From Enterobacteriaceae endosymbiont of Donacia simplex (GTDB taxonomy: Bacteria; Pseudomonadota; Gammaproteobacteria; Enterobacterales; Enterobacteriaceae), in NCBI RefSeq assembly GCF_012568645.1, contig NZ_CP046192.1, positions 125,981 to 189,980 on the forward strand: 64,000 nt of DNA. Reading direction: 5' to 3'. Below the pieces are notes generated by a model. That model worked only from the letters and a program-made list of their open reading frames with translations, was not told the origin of the DNA and searched no databases. Below, piece by piece: positions 41,159 through 51,262 of this stretch (positions are counted from its first letter, which is position 1; the number at the start of each line of letters is the position of its first letter). The translations under genes and the position numbers were made by a program.

Positions 41159-41956
41159 TTAATTAACTTTATGTATTCGATTAAATCTAATTTTTAACAA
41201 CCATGAATTTGATTTTTTTTGAATATTTAACCAAATTAATATAGCTTTTCCTAATAAATATTTTTCATGAACAAAACCCCAATATCTGCTATCCAAACTA
41301 TAATCACGATTATCACCCATAACAAAATAACATTTATTTGGAACAATCCATGTATATAATGGAATATTCTTCTGTTTATATATATTTGATGTTTCACTTT
41401 CTAATTCAGGAATGAAAAATATTATATGTGATAATTTATTTATATATTCTGTATATTGAAAAAATCTTAATTTTCTAAAAATAGAATATTCTGTTGAATT
41501 TTCAGAAGTATTAATAAATGATGTTTTGTTTTTATTTTCAAAAACTTGAATAAATTTACTTTTTTTAAGTTTTTTATATATAAAAACATTTTGTTTTATA
41601 TATTTTCTATTATACAATGTAATTTGTTTATTTTTATAATTATAAACAATGATATCTCCTGGTAATCCAATAATTCTTTTAATATAATTTATTTTAGTAT
41701 TTTTAGGATATTTAAAAACTACTACATCTCCCCTTTTAGGTAATTTATTTTTAACAATAATTTTATTATTTAAAGGATTTTTAATTCCATAAATAAATTT
41801 ATTTACTAAAATAAAATCACCTTCTAGAAAGGTAGGGATCATAGATCCTGATGGTATATAAAAAGGTTCATATATAAAAAAACGAACTATAAAAATTAAT
41901 ATTATTATAGGTAATAGGGAACTTATTTGTTTTATGAAATATTCTTTTTTTAACAT
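41159..41956 (-). CDS. lepB: Signal peptidase I (LepB)
   Basis: LepB removes signal peptides from exported proteins at the outer face of the inner membrane. The protein has 265 residues against 324 in E. coli. The catalytic Ser is S38 in PSGSM and the general base is K93 in [27 protein letters not shown] follows. One N-terminal membrane segment remains, so the first of the two E. coli segments and the cytoplasmic loop are missing. The single-anchor form is known in many bacteria. It lies between lepA and rnc. Confidence 0.96.
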   Translation of the reverse strand: MLKKEYFIKQISSLLPIIILIFIVRFFIYEPFYIPSGSMIPTFLEGDFILVNKFIYGIKNPLNNKIIVKNKLPKRGDVVVFKYPKNTKINYIKRIIGLPGDIIVYNYKNKQITLYNRKYIKQNVFIYKKLKKSKFIQVFENKNKTSFINTSENSTEYSIFRKLRFFQYTEYINKLSHIIFFIPELESETSNIYKQKNIPLYTWIVPNKCYFVMGDNRDYSLDSRYWGFVHEKYLLGKAILIWLNIQKKSNSWLLKIRFNRIHKVN

Positions 41957-42035
41957 ATATTTTACATAATTAAGGTTAAATATATTTTTTATAAAAATAA
42001 AATAATTTAAAATTTTTATTTTAGAATAAAGTAAA

Positions 42036-43826
42036 TTATTTAGTAGTTTTTAGTACAGAAAGAAAAACTGAAGATGGTAATTTTACATTACCAATATTTT
42101 TCATTCTTTTTTTACCTTCTTTTTGTTTCTGAATTAATTTTTTTTTTCTACTAATATCTCCTCCATAACATTTAGCAATTACATTTTTACGTAATTGTTT
42201 TATATTTGCACTAGAAATAATTTTTTTTCCAATTGCAGCTTGAATTATAATATTAAACTGTTGTCTGGGAATTAATTTTTGAATTTTTTCTACTAATATT
42301 TTACTATAAGAATAAATGTTATTTTTATAAGTTATTGTTGTTAATGCATCAACACGTTTTTTATTAATTAAAATATGAATACAAGTTAAATTAGATTTTT
42401 TAAATTTTAAAAAATTATAATCTAATGATCCATAACCTTTTGTAATAGATTTTAATTGATCAAAAAAATTTATAATTACTTTAATCATAGGTATCTCGAA
42501 AATTAGTATAACTTGATTTCCATGATACATTATATTTTTTTGTATACCATTTTTAGTAATACATAATTGAATAATTTTCCCGATATATTTTATTGGAGCA
42601 AGTATTTTACATTCTAAAATTGGTTCTCTAATTTCTTTTATAAAATGAGATGGAGGAAATTTAGATAAATTATCTATATATAAAAGATCTTTATCTATTG
42701 TTTCTATTTCATATTTTACAGAAGGCATAGTTGTAATAATATTTATATTATATTCTTTTAATAAACGTTGTTGTACAATTTCCATATGTAATAAACCTAA
42801 AAAACCACATCTATATCCATGTCCTAGTATTTCTGAATTTTCTGGTTCAAAAAATAAAGAAGAATCATTTAAACTTAATTTTTTTAATGCATTACTAAAA
42901 ATTTTATATTCATCTGATATTATAGGAAATAAACCAGCAAAAACTTTAGGAATACTTTTTTTAAATCCTGGTAATAATATATTAGATGGTTCTGTATATG
43001 ATGTAATAGTAGCTCCAACTGGAGCTTCATTTATATTTTTTATACCTAATACTATCCAACCAACATCTCCACATTTTAATATATTTAAATCTATTTTTTT
43101 CGGTGTAAAAATACCTATTTTTTCTACAAAATATTTTTTTTTAGTATTTAAAATAATTATTTTCATTCCTTTATAAATTTTACCATTTTTAATACAAATT
43201 AAAACTATAACTCCTAAATATTTATCAAACCATGAATCTATAATAAGAGCTTGTAAAGAAATATGAATATTACCTTTAGGTGAAGGAATATTTTTAATTA
43301 AATCTTCTATTATTTCGGTTATTCCTAATCCATTTTTAGCTGAACATTTAAGAATTTTTTTAGACTTAATACCTATAATATTAGATATATCTTTTTTTAT
43401 TTTTTCAATATTTATAGTTAATAAATCAATTTTATTAATAACTGGTAATACCTTTAATCCCATTGTAATAGCTGTATTATAATTAGATAAAGTTTGAGCT
43501 TCTATTCCTTGTGAAGCATCTATTAATAATAAAGCTCCTTCACATGCAGCTAAAGATCTGGAAACTTCATAAGAAAAATCTACATGTCCAGGAGTATCAA
43601 TAAAATTTAATTTATAAAAATTATTATTTTTTGCTTTATAATTTAAAGATACACTTTGTGCTTTTATTGTAATACCTCTTTCTCTTTCTAATGACATACT
43701 ATCTAATACTTGTGAGATCATTTCTCTTTTAGATAAACCACCACAAATTTCAATTAGTCTATCTGCAAATGTTGATTTACCATGATCAATATGAGCAATA
43801 ATTGAAAAATTTCTTATATTTTTCAT
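42036..43826 (-). CDS. lepA: Elongation factor 4 (LepA)
   Basis: LepA is a ribosome-bound GTPase linked to translation back-translocation and initiation/assembly. The protein has 596 residues (E. coli 599). The G1 motif AHIDHGKS is at residues 11-18, then [12 protein letters not shown] (G3) and NKIDL (G4). The family-specific C-terminal domain with [14 protein letters not shown] is kept. It is first in the lepA-lepB-rnc-era-acpS run. Retention in such a reduced genome is usual for this family. Confidence 0.98.
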   Translation of the reverse strand: MKNIRNFSIIAHIDHGKSTFADRLIEICGGLSKREMISQVLDSMSLERERGITIKAQSVSLNYKAKNNNFYKLNFIDTPGHVDFSYEVSRSLAACEGALLLIDASQGIEAQTLSNYNTAITMGLKVLPVINKIDLLTINIEKIKKDISNIIGIKSKKILKCSAKNGLGITEIIEDLIKNIPSPKGNIHISLQALIIDSWFDKYLGVIVLICIKNGKIYKGMKIIILNTKKKYFVEKIGIFTPKKIDLNILKCGDVGWIVLGIKNINEAPVGATITSYTEPSNILLPGFKKSIPKVFAGLFPIISDEYKIFSNALKKLSLNDSSLFFEPENSEILGHGYRCGFLGLLHMEIVQQRLLKEYNINIITTMPSVKYEIETIDKDLLYIDNLSKFPPSHFIKEIREPILECKILAPIKYIGKIIQLCITKNGIQKNIMYHGNQVILIFEIPMIKVIINFFDQLKSITKGYGSLDYNFLKFKKSNLTCIHILINKKRVDALTTITYKNNIYSYSKILVEKIQKLIPRQQFNIIIQAAIGKKIISSANIKQLRKNVIAKCYGGDISRKKKLIQKQKEGKKRMKNIGNVKLPSSVFLSVLKTTK

Positions 43827-43888
43827 AAAATAATTTTTTAAAAACCTATAAATATAGAAAATTAATTTTTATAATATTAATATATTAA

Positions 43889-45931
43889 TTATGTTTTAAT
43901 TCCTCTTTGTATAAGTAAAGAATTAATATTTAATTTATTACCTCGAAATTTTTTAAATAAAATAATAGGATCTTCAGAACTACCTAAAGATAAAAGATTA
44001 TTTAAAAATTTTTTTCCTATTTTTAAATTAAATAATCCATTTTTTTTAAAATATAAAAAAGCATCTGCAGCTAATTGTTCTGACCATAAATAACTATAAT
44101 ATCCAGCAGCATATTCTCCTCCAAATATATGATTAAATACATTAGTATATTTATTCCAAATAGGAATAGGAGATATTGTAATTAAATTTTTTCTTATTTC
44201 TTCAATTAAATCTGATATTTGATTATTTTTTTTTAAATTAAATTCTTTATGTATCCTTATATCAAATAAACTTAATTCTATTTGACGCATAAGAGATAAA
44301 GCAGAATTATATTTTTTAGATTTAATTAATTTATCCATCATATCTACTGGAAAATTATTTTTATTTTTATAATGTTGTGAAATTAATTTTAAAGATTCAT
44401 GTTCCCAACACCAATATTCCATAAATTGACTAGGGAATTCCACAATATCTAAGGGTATTCCATTAATTCCTGATATATTAGGTATATTTATTTTTGAAGT
44501 AATATGATGTAAAGCATGACCAAATTCATGAAATAAAGTTAAAACTTCATTATGATTAAGTAAAAAAAAATTATTAATAGAAGGAGTAAAATTACAATTA
44601 ACATAAGCTATTGGATATTGAAGTATTCCATTTTCTTTTAATATTCTTGATTGACATATATCCATCCAAGCGCCACTACGTTTTTCTGAACGTATATATA
44701 AATCAAAATAAATACTACCATATAATTTATTATTAGAATTAAACACATCAAAAAATATAATATTATTATGCCAAACTGATACTTTTCTTTTTTTAAAACT
44801 TAAACCATATATTTTTTTAATAATTTTAAACATTCCTTCCATTACAATATTAATTGGAAAATAATTACGAATAATATTATCATTTATTCCATATAAATAA
44901 AATTTATATTTTTCTGCAAAAAATGATATATCCCATGGATCTATTTTAATTAAATTATATTTTTTTTTAATAAATTTTTTTAAATTTAAAACTTCTTTTT
45001 TAGCTTGTTTTTTTGATAATTGTATTAATTTATATAAAAAATCTAAAACTTTGTAAACTTTTTCAGCAGATTTAACTGCTAAAGATTGTTCAGAATAAGA
45101 ATTATATCCTAATAAATTTGATAATTTTAAACGTAATGATAATTCTTTTATTATAATAGGTTCATTATTAAATTTAGATGAATTAAGATCTAAAGAAGAT
45201 GCTCTTGTATTATACATATAATATATTTTTTTTCTTAAAATATTATTTTTACAAAATGTTATAATTGATAAATAAATAGGAATATCTAAAGTAATTAAAT
45301 ATCCTTTTTTATTTTTAAATAAAGCATTTTTATGCATAATACTCATTATATGATCTGGTATTCCATCTAATTCTTTTTTATTAAGAATATTTTTTTCCAA
45401 TTTTTGAGTACTATCAAAAATATTATTATTAAAAGTATTTTGTAATTTTAATAAACGATTAATAATTTGGACATATATATTTTTTTTTTCTTTAGATAAT
45501 AAAATTCCTGAAAGTTTAAAATCACGTATTATATTACTAAGAGATCTAATTTTTAATTTATCAAAATTTAAATTTTCTTGATTATTTTGTACTTGTATAT
45601 AAGCATTATATATACATTTATTTTGCTTAAACCATAAATTATAATTAGTTATTATTTTAATAATAATTTCATAAATTTTTCTTATTTCACTATTATTACA
45701 AACATAATTTAAATGATTTATTGGTGAAAAAATACGATATAAATTTTCATCTAATTCTAAGATTTTTTGACAGAAATTATTCCAATTATAATTATTTTTA
45801 TGTTTGTTTAAAATTCTATTTATTTCTTTTTTAGAATTATTAATTGTAATTTTTATTGCAGATAACATGCAATCATGAGTTATTTTATCAAAAGGAGGTA
45901 AAAGGAAATCAGATAATAAAGGATTATTCAT
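43889..45931 (-). CDS. prlC: Oligopeptidase A (M3 metallopeptidase)
   Basis: PrlC (OpdA) degrades short peptides, including cleaved signal peptides, in the cytosol. The protein has 680 residues, the same as E. coli. The zinc motif HEFGH is at residues 468-472, followed by the third-ligand Glu region. The N-terminal block NPLLSDFLLPPFDKI is typical. With PepA it provides peptide turnover. It lies between rlmB and lepA on the same strand; this junction is not the E. coli order. Confidence 0.97.
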   Translation of the reverse strand: MNNPLLSDFLLPPFDKITHDCMLSAIKITINNSKKEINRILNKHKNNYNWNNFCQKILELDENLYRIFSPINHLNYVCNNSEIRKIYEIIIKIITNYNLWFKQNKCIYNAYIQVQNNQENLNFDKLKIRSLSNIIRDFKLSGILLSKEKKNIYVQIINRLLKLQNTFNNNIFDSTQKLEKNILNKKELDGIPDHIMSIMHKNALFKNKKGYLITLDIPIYLSIITFCKNNILRKKIYYMYNTRASSLDLNSSKFNNEPIIIKELSLRLKLSNLLGYNSYSEQSLAVKSAEKVYKVLDFLYKLIQLSKKQAKKEVLNLKKFIKKKYNLIKIDPWDISFFAEKYKFYLYGINDNIIRNYFPINIVMEGMFKIIKKIYGLSFKKRKVSVWHNNIIFFDVFNSNNKLYGSIYFDLYIRSEKRSGAWMDICQSRILKENGILQYPIAYVNCNFTPSINNFFLLNHNEVLTLFHEFGHALHHITSKINIPNISGINGIPLDIVEFPSQFMEYWCWEHESLKLISQHYKNKNNFPVDMMDKLIKSKKYNSALSLMRQIELSLFDIRIHKEFNLKKNNQISDLIEEIRKNLITISPIPIWNKYTNVFNHIFGGEYAAGYYSYLWSEQLAADAFLYFKKNGLFNLKIGKKFLNNLLSLGSSEDPIILFKKFRGNKLNINSLLIQRGIKT

Positions 45932-46034
45932 AATAAATTTCCAATGTATGTATACATATAATTAAATAATAAAAATATTTATTAAATAATAAGTTTATTT
46001 AATAAATTATATTTTATATAAATTAGTAATAAAA

Positions 46035-46778
46035 TTAAAAAATATTATTTTGTCTAGTTATTTCAAATAAACAAATTCCAGTAGCTACAGAAACATTTAA
46101 AGAATTTAAATTATTAAACATAGGTATAGAAAATAATAAATTACAATTTTTTTTAATAATAGGTCTTATTCCTTTATCTTCAGATCCAATAATTAAACAT
46201 ATTGGATATTTTAATTTATTATCATAAATAATATTACTTTTTTTATTATTATCAGCTCCAATAATATAAATTTTATTAGATTTAAAAAAATTAATAATAT
46301 TGATTAAATTTTTTACAAAAATTATAGGTATATATTCTGATGTCCCACAAGATATTTTTTTTACAATAGCATTAATTTTAACAGAATATTTTTTAGGTAA
46401 AATAATCATATTAACACCAAAAGCAACAGCACTTCTAATACATGCACCTAAATTATGAGTATCTGTAAGACGGTCTAAAATAAGAATAAATATCTTTTTT
46501 GATTTATTTATAATTTTATAAATATCTTTTTCTTTAAAAGATTTTGATATATTTATTATCCCCATAATTCCTTGATGGATACTATTATTAGTTTTTTGAT
46601 CTAACCATTTTTTACTAACTTTATCTATGTTAATATTATATTTATTTATATATAAAAATAATTCTTTAATTCTATTAGATTTTTTTTTACTATTTAAAAT
46701 AAATATTTTTTTTAAACAAAAAGGATTTTTTTTTAAAATACTAATAACAGAATGTATACCAAAAATAATATCTTTCAT
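46035..46778 (-). CDS. rlmB: 23S rRNA (guanosine-2251-2'-O)-methyltransferase RlmB
   Basis: RlmB methylates the ribose of G2251 in 23S rRNA. It is a SPOUT-family enzyme. The motifs DRLTDTHNLGACIRSA, LIIGSEDKGIRP and the knot-forming end NLNSLNVSVATGI are present. I start at ATG 46778 because MKDIIFGIHSV aligns with the E. coli N-terminus; an in-frame ATG at 46790 would add four residues. From 46778 it has 247 residues (E. coli 243). In E. coli it sits after rnr in the same region; rnr, nsrR, purA and hfl genes are lost between it and miaA. Confidence 0.95.
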   Translation of the reverse strand: MKDIIFGIHSVISILKKNPFCLKKIFILNSKKKSNRIKELFLYINKYNINIDKVSKKWLDQKTNNSIHQGIMGIINISKSFKEKDIYKIINKSKKIFILILDRLTDTHNLGACIRSAVAFGVNMIILPKKYSVKINAIVKKISCGTSEYIPIIFVKNLINIINFFKSNKIYIIGADNNKKSNIIYDNKLKYPICLIIGSEDKGIRPIIKKNCNLLFSIPMFNNLNSLNVSVATGICLFEITRQNNIF

Positions 46779-46855
46779 ATTATTAATCATTATTTTTATA
46801 AATTAAATATATTATAATATAAAAATCTAATTTTAAATTTTTTATTTAAAATAAA

Positions 46856-47800
46856 TTATTTTTTTTTAATAAATTTTGTAATATAATCATAAGCCTTATA
46901 AATATATTTACTATCAAACCAATATATATTTTTCCAATAACGTAACCAAGTTAATTGTTTTTTTGCTAAATGACGTGTTGCAATAGTAGTTTGTTGTATC
47001 ATTTCATTATAATTAATTTTATTTAAAATATATAAAAACATTTGTTTATATCCAATACAACGTATTGCCGGAAAACTAATTTTTAAATATTTATTTTTAA
47101 TAAGATTTTTTACTTCTTCTTCAAAACCTAATTCTAACATTTTTAAAATTCTATCTTCTATATTTTTATATAAAATTTTACGATCAAAATAAGTTAATCC
47201 AAATTGATATATATCATAGGGAATTTTATTACCTGGAATTTTTTTTATTTCACTTAAAGTTTTTCCTGTTAAAAAAAATATTTCCAAAGCTCTTAAATTT
47301 CGTTGTATATCATTACAATGGATTTTATTTGCAGATACAATATCAATTTTTTTTAACATATCATGATATGATTTATATAATTTGTTTTTTATTTTATTAG
47401 TAATTATATTACGTATTTTAAAATTAGATGCAGGTAATAAAGGAGACATAGTATTAATTAATATATTATAATAAAACATGCTTCCTCCAACTAATAAAGG
47501 AATTTTCCCTTTTTTAGTAATTTTATCCATAATATTTAAAACATCATTATAAAATTCTATTACAGAATATGTTTGATAAGGTTCTTTAATATCAATTAAC
47601 CAATGTTTTGTATAAAAAGTATCATTTTTTTTTGGTTTATCTGTTCCTATATTTAATCTTTTATAAATTAAAGAAGAATCTACGCTAATTAATTCAACGG
47701 GTAAAATTTTAGCTAATCTACTAGCTAAATAAGTTTTTTTAGAAGCTGTAGTGCCCATTAAAAAGATAGCTATTGGTAATTTTTTATTTTTTTTATTCAT
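46856..47800 (-). CDS. miaA: tRNA dimethylallyltransferase MiaA
   Basis: MiaA adds the isopentenyl group to A37 of tRNAs reading UNN codons. The protein has 314 residues (E. coli 316). Family blocks are clear: ISVDSSLIYKRLNIGTDKP, LLVGGSMFYY, RAIRC-like PAIRCIGYKQ and the tRNA-binding TRHLAKKQLTWLR. Odd point: the P-loop near residue 16 reads GTTASKKT where the family has GPTASGKT. The Gly before the nucleotide-binding Lys is replaced by Lys21 and the Pro by Thr. The frame is intact, and the rest looks constrained, so it may still act. The tRNA-Phe of this window is a likely substrate (A37). Confidence 0.96.
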   Translation of the reverse strand: MNKKNKKLPIAIFLMGTTASKKTYLASRLAKILPVELISVDSSLIYKRLNIGTDKPKKNDTFYTKHWLIDIKEPYQTYSVIEFYNDVLNIMDKITKKGKIPLLVGGSMFYYNILINTMSPLLPASNFKIRNIITNKIKNKLYKSYHDMLKKIDIVSANKIHCNDIQRNLRALEIFFLTGKTLSEIKKIPGNKIPYDIYQFGLTYFDRKILYKNIEDRILKMLELGFEEEVKNLIKNKYLKISFPAIRCIGYKQMFLYILNKINYNEMIQQTTIATRHLAKKQLTWLRYWKNIYWFDSKYIYKAYDYITKFIKKK

Positions 47801-47808
47801 AATAAAAA

Positions 47809-49530
47809 TTATATATTAATTATATAAAATAATTTTTTTATTGAAAAATTATTTTTTTCTAATTTTAATAATTCTAATTCCATTAATAAATTTATAATTT
47901 TTGAAGAATTCCATTCTTCATTTATATTAATCATATAATTAATAATCCATTTTTTAATTTTATTTAAAGAAATTATTTTTATATTTATAAAATACTTTAA
48001 TAAATATAAAAATAATTTTTTTACATTATAATAGGATAAAAATATAGGTACATATAAAATATGTATTATATCTTTTTGATTTATTTTTAATTTAAAACCT
48101 AATTTTTTTAAAAAATTTTTTATTTTATATAAAATACAATATTCTTTTTTTTCTATATTTATGAATATATTAATCTTAATACTATTTATAATATTTTTAT
48201 TTTCTAAATGTAATTTAAATTTTGTCTTTAATAATAAAAAAAATATTTCTTTTATTAAAATAAAATATAAAAGATTATTTTTTTCTATGATAATATAAGT
48301 ATTTTTTAAAACTGTTAAAAATTTACCAAAATTTTTAAAATTAAAAATTGGCAAGTTTTCTAAATATACTAAATTTTTTTTTTTTATTTTATTAAATAAT
48401 AATTGATTTTTTACAGAAAGTTTGTTTTGAGTAAAAAAATACTCTACATTTCTTAATTTTAATTCATTTTTGTTATTATTTTTTATTAAATTAATATTTA
48501 TATCATTATTAATTTTTTTAATAAAATTATTATCACATAGTAATTTTGTTATATTTTGAAATATAAAATTATATATTATTTGTATATTATAAAAACATAT
48601 ATCATTTTTTTGTGGATGTATATTTATATCAATTTGATTAGGTTCTATCTTTAGATAGAAGATGAAAGAAAATTTGTAATTATTATTAAATTTATTATAT
48701 AATATTTCTTTAATAATACGACAAATAAAATTAGTATATACTATACGATTATTAACATAAAAATATTTAAATAAATTATTTATTAAATTATTTTTTTCAT
48801 ATATAATTATCCAACCATATAATTCTAATTTTTTATTAATAAAATTAATTTCTAATGAATTTTTTAAAAAATTATTACCACAAATAACTTTTATACGATT
48901 TATATAAGAAATATTATCTGTTACTTTTTTAAAATTATAAATAATTTTATTATTATATACAAATTTAATTCCTATACCAAGTCTCATTAAAATTACTTTT
49001 TTAATTATATTTTTAATATAAATAAACTCTATACTTTCATTAGAAAGAGATAATCTTCTTGCAGGAAAATTATAGAAAAGATCAGATAAAATTATAGTTG
49101 TCCCGATTGGATGAGAAATTGGTTTTAAATAAATTATTTTTTCATTAAATCCTTCTGTATATAATTGCCAAGCAATTTTTTGTTTAAATGTTTTAGATGT
49201 AATAGTCATTCTAGATATAGCTTTTATACTAGTTAAAGCTTCACCTCTAAAACCAAAACTCTTAAAAGAATCTAAATCATTTAAATTAAATATTTTACTT
49301 GTAGCATGTTTTTTTATACATAAATTTAAATTTTTTTTATTCATTCCTATTCCATTATCATTTATATAAATATATTTAATTCCTCCTTTTTCTATAAATA
49401 AATTTATTTGTGAAGCTTGAGCATCAATACTATTTTCGATTAATTCTTTAACTACAGTTGCAGGTCTATCTATTACTTCTCCAGCAGCAATTCTTTTTAT
49501 AACATTTTTTGGTAAAATTTTAATATGCAT
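47809..49530 (-). CDS. mutL: DNA mismatch repair protein MutL
   Basis: MutL couples mismatch recognition by MutS to downstream nucleases. The protein has 573 residues (E. coli 615). The GHKL ATPase motifs are in register: catalytic E29 in VVKELIENSIDA, DNGIGM at 58-63, and FRGEALTSI near 93-101. The C-terminal dimerisation half is much less conserved and very Lys/Asn/Ile-rich. It ends 8 bp from miaA, the E. coli order. amiB, tsaE, nnr and queG, which precede it in E. coli, are gone, leaving tRNA-Gly directly upstream by 41 bp. Confidence 0.96.
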   Translation of the reverse strand: MHIKILPKNVIKRIAAGEVIDRPATVVKELIENSIDAQASQINLFIEKGGIKYIYINDNGIGMNKKNLNLCIKKHATSKIFNLNDLDSFKSFGFRGEALTSIKAISRMTITSKTFKQKIAWQLYTEGFNEKIIYLKPISHPIGTTIILSDLFYNFPARRLSLSNESIEFIYIKNIIKKVILMRLGIGIKFVYNNKIIYNFKKVTDNISYINRIKVICGNNFLKNSLEINFINKKLELYGWIIIYEKNNLINNLFKYFYVNNRIVYTNFICRIIKEILYNKFNNNYKFSFIFYLKIEPNQIDINIHPQKNDICFYNIQIIYNFIFQNITKLLCDNNFIKKINNDININLIKNNNKNELKLRNVEYFFTQNKLSVKNQLLFNKIKKKNLVYLENLPIFNFKNFGKFLTVLKNTYIIIEKNNLLYFILIKEIFFLLLKTKFKLHLENKNIINSIKINIFINIEKKEYCILYKIKNFLKKLGFKLKINQKDIIHILYVPIFLSYYNVKKLFLYLLKYFINIKIISLNKIKKWIINYMININEEWNSSKIINLLMELELLKLEKNNFSIKKLFYIINI

Positions 49531-49571
49531 TATTTTTAATATTAATAAAGGAATTTATTTACTTAAAATAG

Positions 49572-49645
49572 AGCGGGAAACGAGATTCGAACTCGCGACC
49601 CCAACCATGGCAAGGTTGTGCTCTACCATACTGAGCTATTCCCGC
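49572..49645 (-). tRNA. tRNA-Gly (anticodon GCC)
   Basis: A 74-base cloverleaf closely matching E. coli tRNA-Gly(GCC). The acceptor stem GCGGGAA pairs with TTTCCCGC, the anticodon loop is CTTGCCATG-like with GCC, and the T arm GCGAGTTCGAATCTCGT is intact. The D loop is one base longer than in E. coli. CCA is not encoded. It keeps the E. coli position next to orn, where three tandem copies occur in E. coli; only one remains here. Confidence 0.96.
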
Positions 49646-49666
49646 TAAATATAAATAATTTAATTA

Positions 49667-49696
49667 ATAATATGTAATTTCAGTTTTATTTGTCAA
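49667..49696 (-). promoter_or_regulatory. Sigma-70 promoter of tRNA-Gly
   Basis: On the minus strand a perfect -35 TTGACA (49691-49696) is followed after 18 bases by TATTAT (49667-49672). It lies 21 bases ahead of the tRNA. No terminator is visible in the 41 bp between the tRNA and mutL, so it may also drive mutL-miaA. Confidence 0.65.
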
Positions 49697-49713
49697 TATA
49701 TTTATATAAAATA

Positions 49714-50262
49714 TTATTTATTATTAAAAATAAAATTTTTATAAAATTTTAATTCATTTATAGATTCATATATATCATAAAAAGCACTATGTTTGTTTTT
49801 TTTCTTCTTTAAACGAGAATAAATTATAGGGTTCCATCTTTTCACAAGTTCTTTTATTGAACTAACATCAATATTACGATAATGAAAATATTTTTCTAGT
49901 TTAGGCATATAATTATATAAAAATATACGATCTTTATAAATACTATTACCACATAAAGGAGTACTGTTAGGTTTAATCCACAATTTTAAAAAATTTAAAA
50001 TATATATTTCTGCTTTTTTTTCATTAAATTTACTATTTTTAATTTTTTTAATTAAACCAGTTTTTTTATGTATATTTTTATTCCATAAATTCATATTATT
50101 TAAAATATTATCTGTTTGATATATTGGTATAACTATTTCTTTATTTATAATTTCTAAATTAGAGTTAGTAATAATAATTGCAATTTCAATTATACGGTCT
50201 AGTTTAGGATTAAGACCTGTCATTTCTAAATCTAACCATATTAAATTATTATCTATTTTCAC
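49714..50262 (-). CDS. orn: Oligoribonuclease
   Basis: Orn degrades 2-5 nt RNA fragments, ending RNA turnover. The protein has 182 residues (E. coli 181). The DEDDh exonuclease residues are visible: D11 and E13 in WLDLEMTG, the Asp in CGNSIYKDRIFL, and the late His and Asp in HSAFYDIYES. It lies upstream of tRNA-Gly and divergent from psd, as in E. coli, except that rsgA, between orn and psd in E. coli, is missing. Confidence 0.97.
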   Translation of the reverse strand: MKIDNNLIWLDLEMTGLNPKLDRIIEIAIIITNSNLEIINKEIVIPIYQTDNILNNMNLWNKNIHKKTGLIKKIKNSKFNEKKAEIYILNFLKLWIKPNSTPLCGNSIYKDRIFLYNYMPKLEKYFHYRNIDVSSIKELVKRWNPIIYSRLKKKKNKHSAFYDIYESINELKFYKNFIFNNK

Positions 50263-50370
50263 AAATAATATCCTTATATTAAATTTTTTATAAAAATTTA
50301 AATTTTAAATACTATTAAATAATATTTTTTTGTATTATATTTAAATATTTCATAAAAGATTATTTATAAA

Positions 50371-51243
50371 ATGAAAAAAAAAATTTATTTATATATACAA
50401 AATATATTACCACAATTTTTAATTACAAAATTTTTTAGTTATTTTTCAAAAAAAAAACTTAGTATAATTACTACTTCTATAATATTTTTATTTATTAAAA
50501 TATATAAAATAAATATGAAAGAAGTAAAATATCCTAATATTTTTCATTATAAAACTTTTAATAAATTTTTTATAAGAAAATTAAATATGAATAAAAGACC
50601 AATTGATAATAATAAAAATCATATTATTCAAAATACAGATGGAACAATTAATGAAGTAGGTATTATAAAAAAAAATACACTTTTTCAATTTAAGGGTTGT
50701 AATTATTCTCTTTATAATCTTATAGGGAAAGATTCTAAAATAAATAAAATTTTTACTAATGGATTTTTTATAAATGTATATTTATCACCTAAAGATTATC
50801 ACAGAGTACATATGTCTTGTAATGGTACTTTATTAAAAATGATATACATTCCAGGAAAATTATTTCCAGTTAATAATATAGTATCTAATAATTTATGTAA
50901 TCTATTTATTTTAAATGAAAGAGTAATCTTTATTTTTAAAACATCTTTTGGATTTATAATAAAAATTTTAATTGGTGCTCAAATAGTAGGTGGAATTTAT
51001 ACTTCTTGGTATGGTTCAGTTATTTCTTCTAGAACAAATAATATTAAAATTTGGAATTGGCCATACATAAATAATTTTTATAAAAGAGATTTTATTTATT
51101 TAAAAAAAGGTGAAGAAATGGGTTATTTTAATATAGGATCAACTGTTATTACTTTATTTCCTCCTAAAACAATTAAATTTAATCCTATATTAAAAAAAGG
51201 ATTAAAAATTAAAATTGGAGAATTATTAGCATATATTATTTAA
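50371..51243 (+). CDS. psd: Phosphatidylserine decarboxylase
   Basis: Psd makes phosphatidylethanolamine from phosphatidylserine at the inner membrane. The proenzyme has 290 residues (E. coli 322). The self-cleavage site that yields the pyruvoyl group is at GST near residues 256-258 (Ser257), reading IGST where E. coli has LGST. The YLSPKDYHRVHMSCNG block is present. Shortening is at the N-terminus and C-terminal tail. Retention means some phospholipid synthesis is kept. It is convergent with epmA. Confidence 0.95.
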   Translation: MKKKIYLYIQNILPQFLITKFFSYFSKKKLSIITTSIIFLFIKIYKINMKEVKYPNIFHYKTFNKFFIRKLNMNKRPIDNNKNHIIQNTDGTINEVGIIKKNTLFQFKGCNYSLYNLIGKDSKINKIFTNGFFINVYLSPKDYHRVHMSCNGTLLKMIYIPGKLFPVNNIVSNNLCNLFILNERVIFIFKTSFGFIIKILIGAQIVGGIYTSWYGSVISSRTNNIKIWNWPYINNFYKRDFIYLKKGEEMGYFNIGSTVITLFPPKTIKFNPILKKGLKIKIGELLAYII

Positions 51244-51262
51244 AATAAAAAATTATTATATA

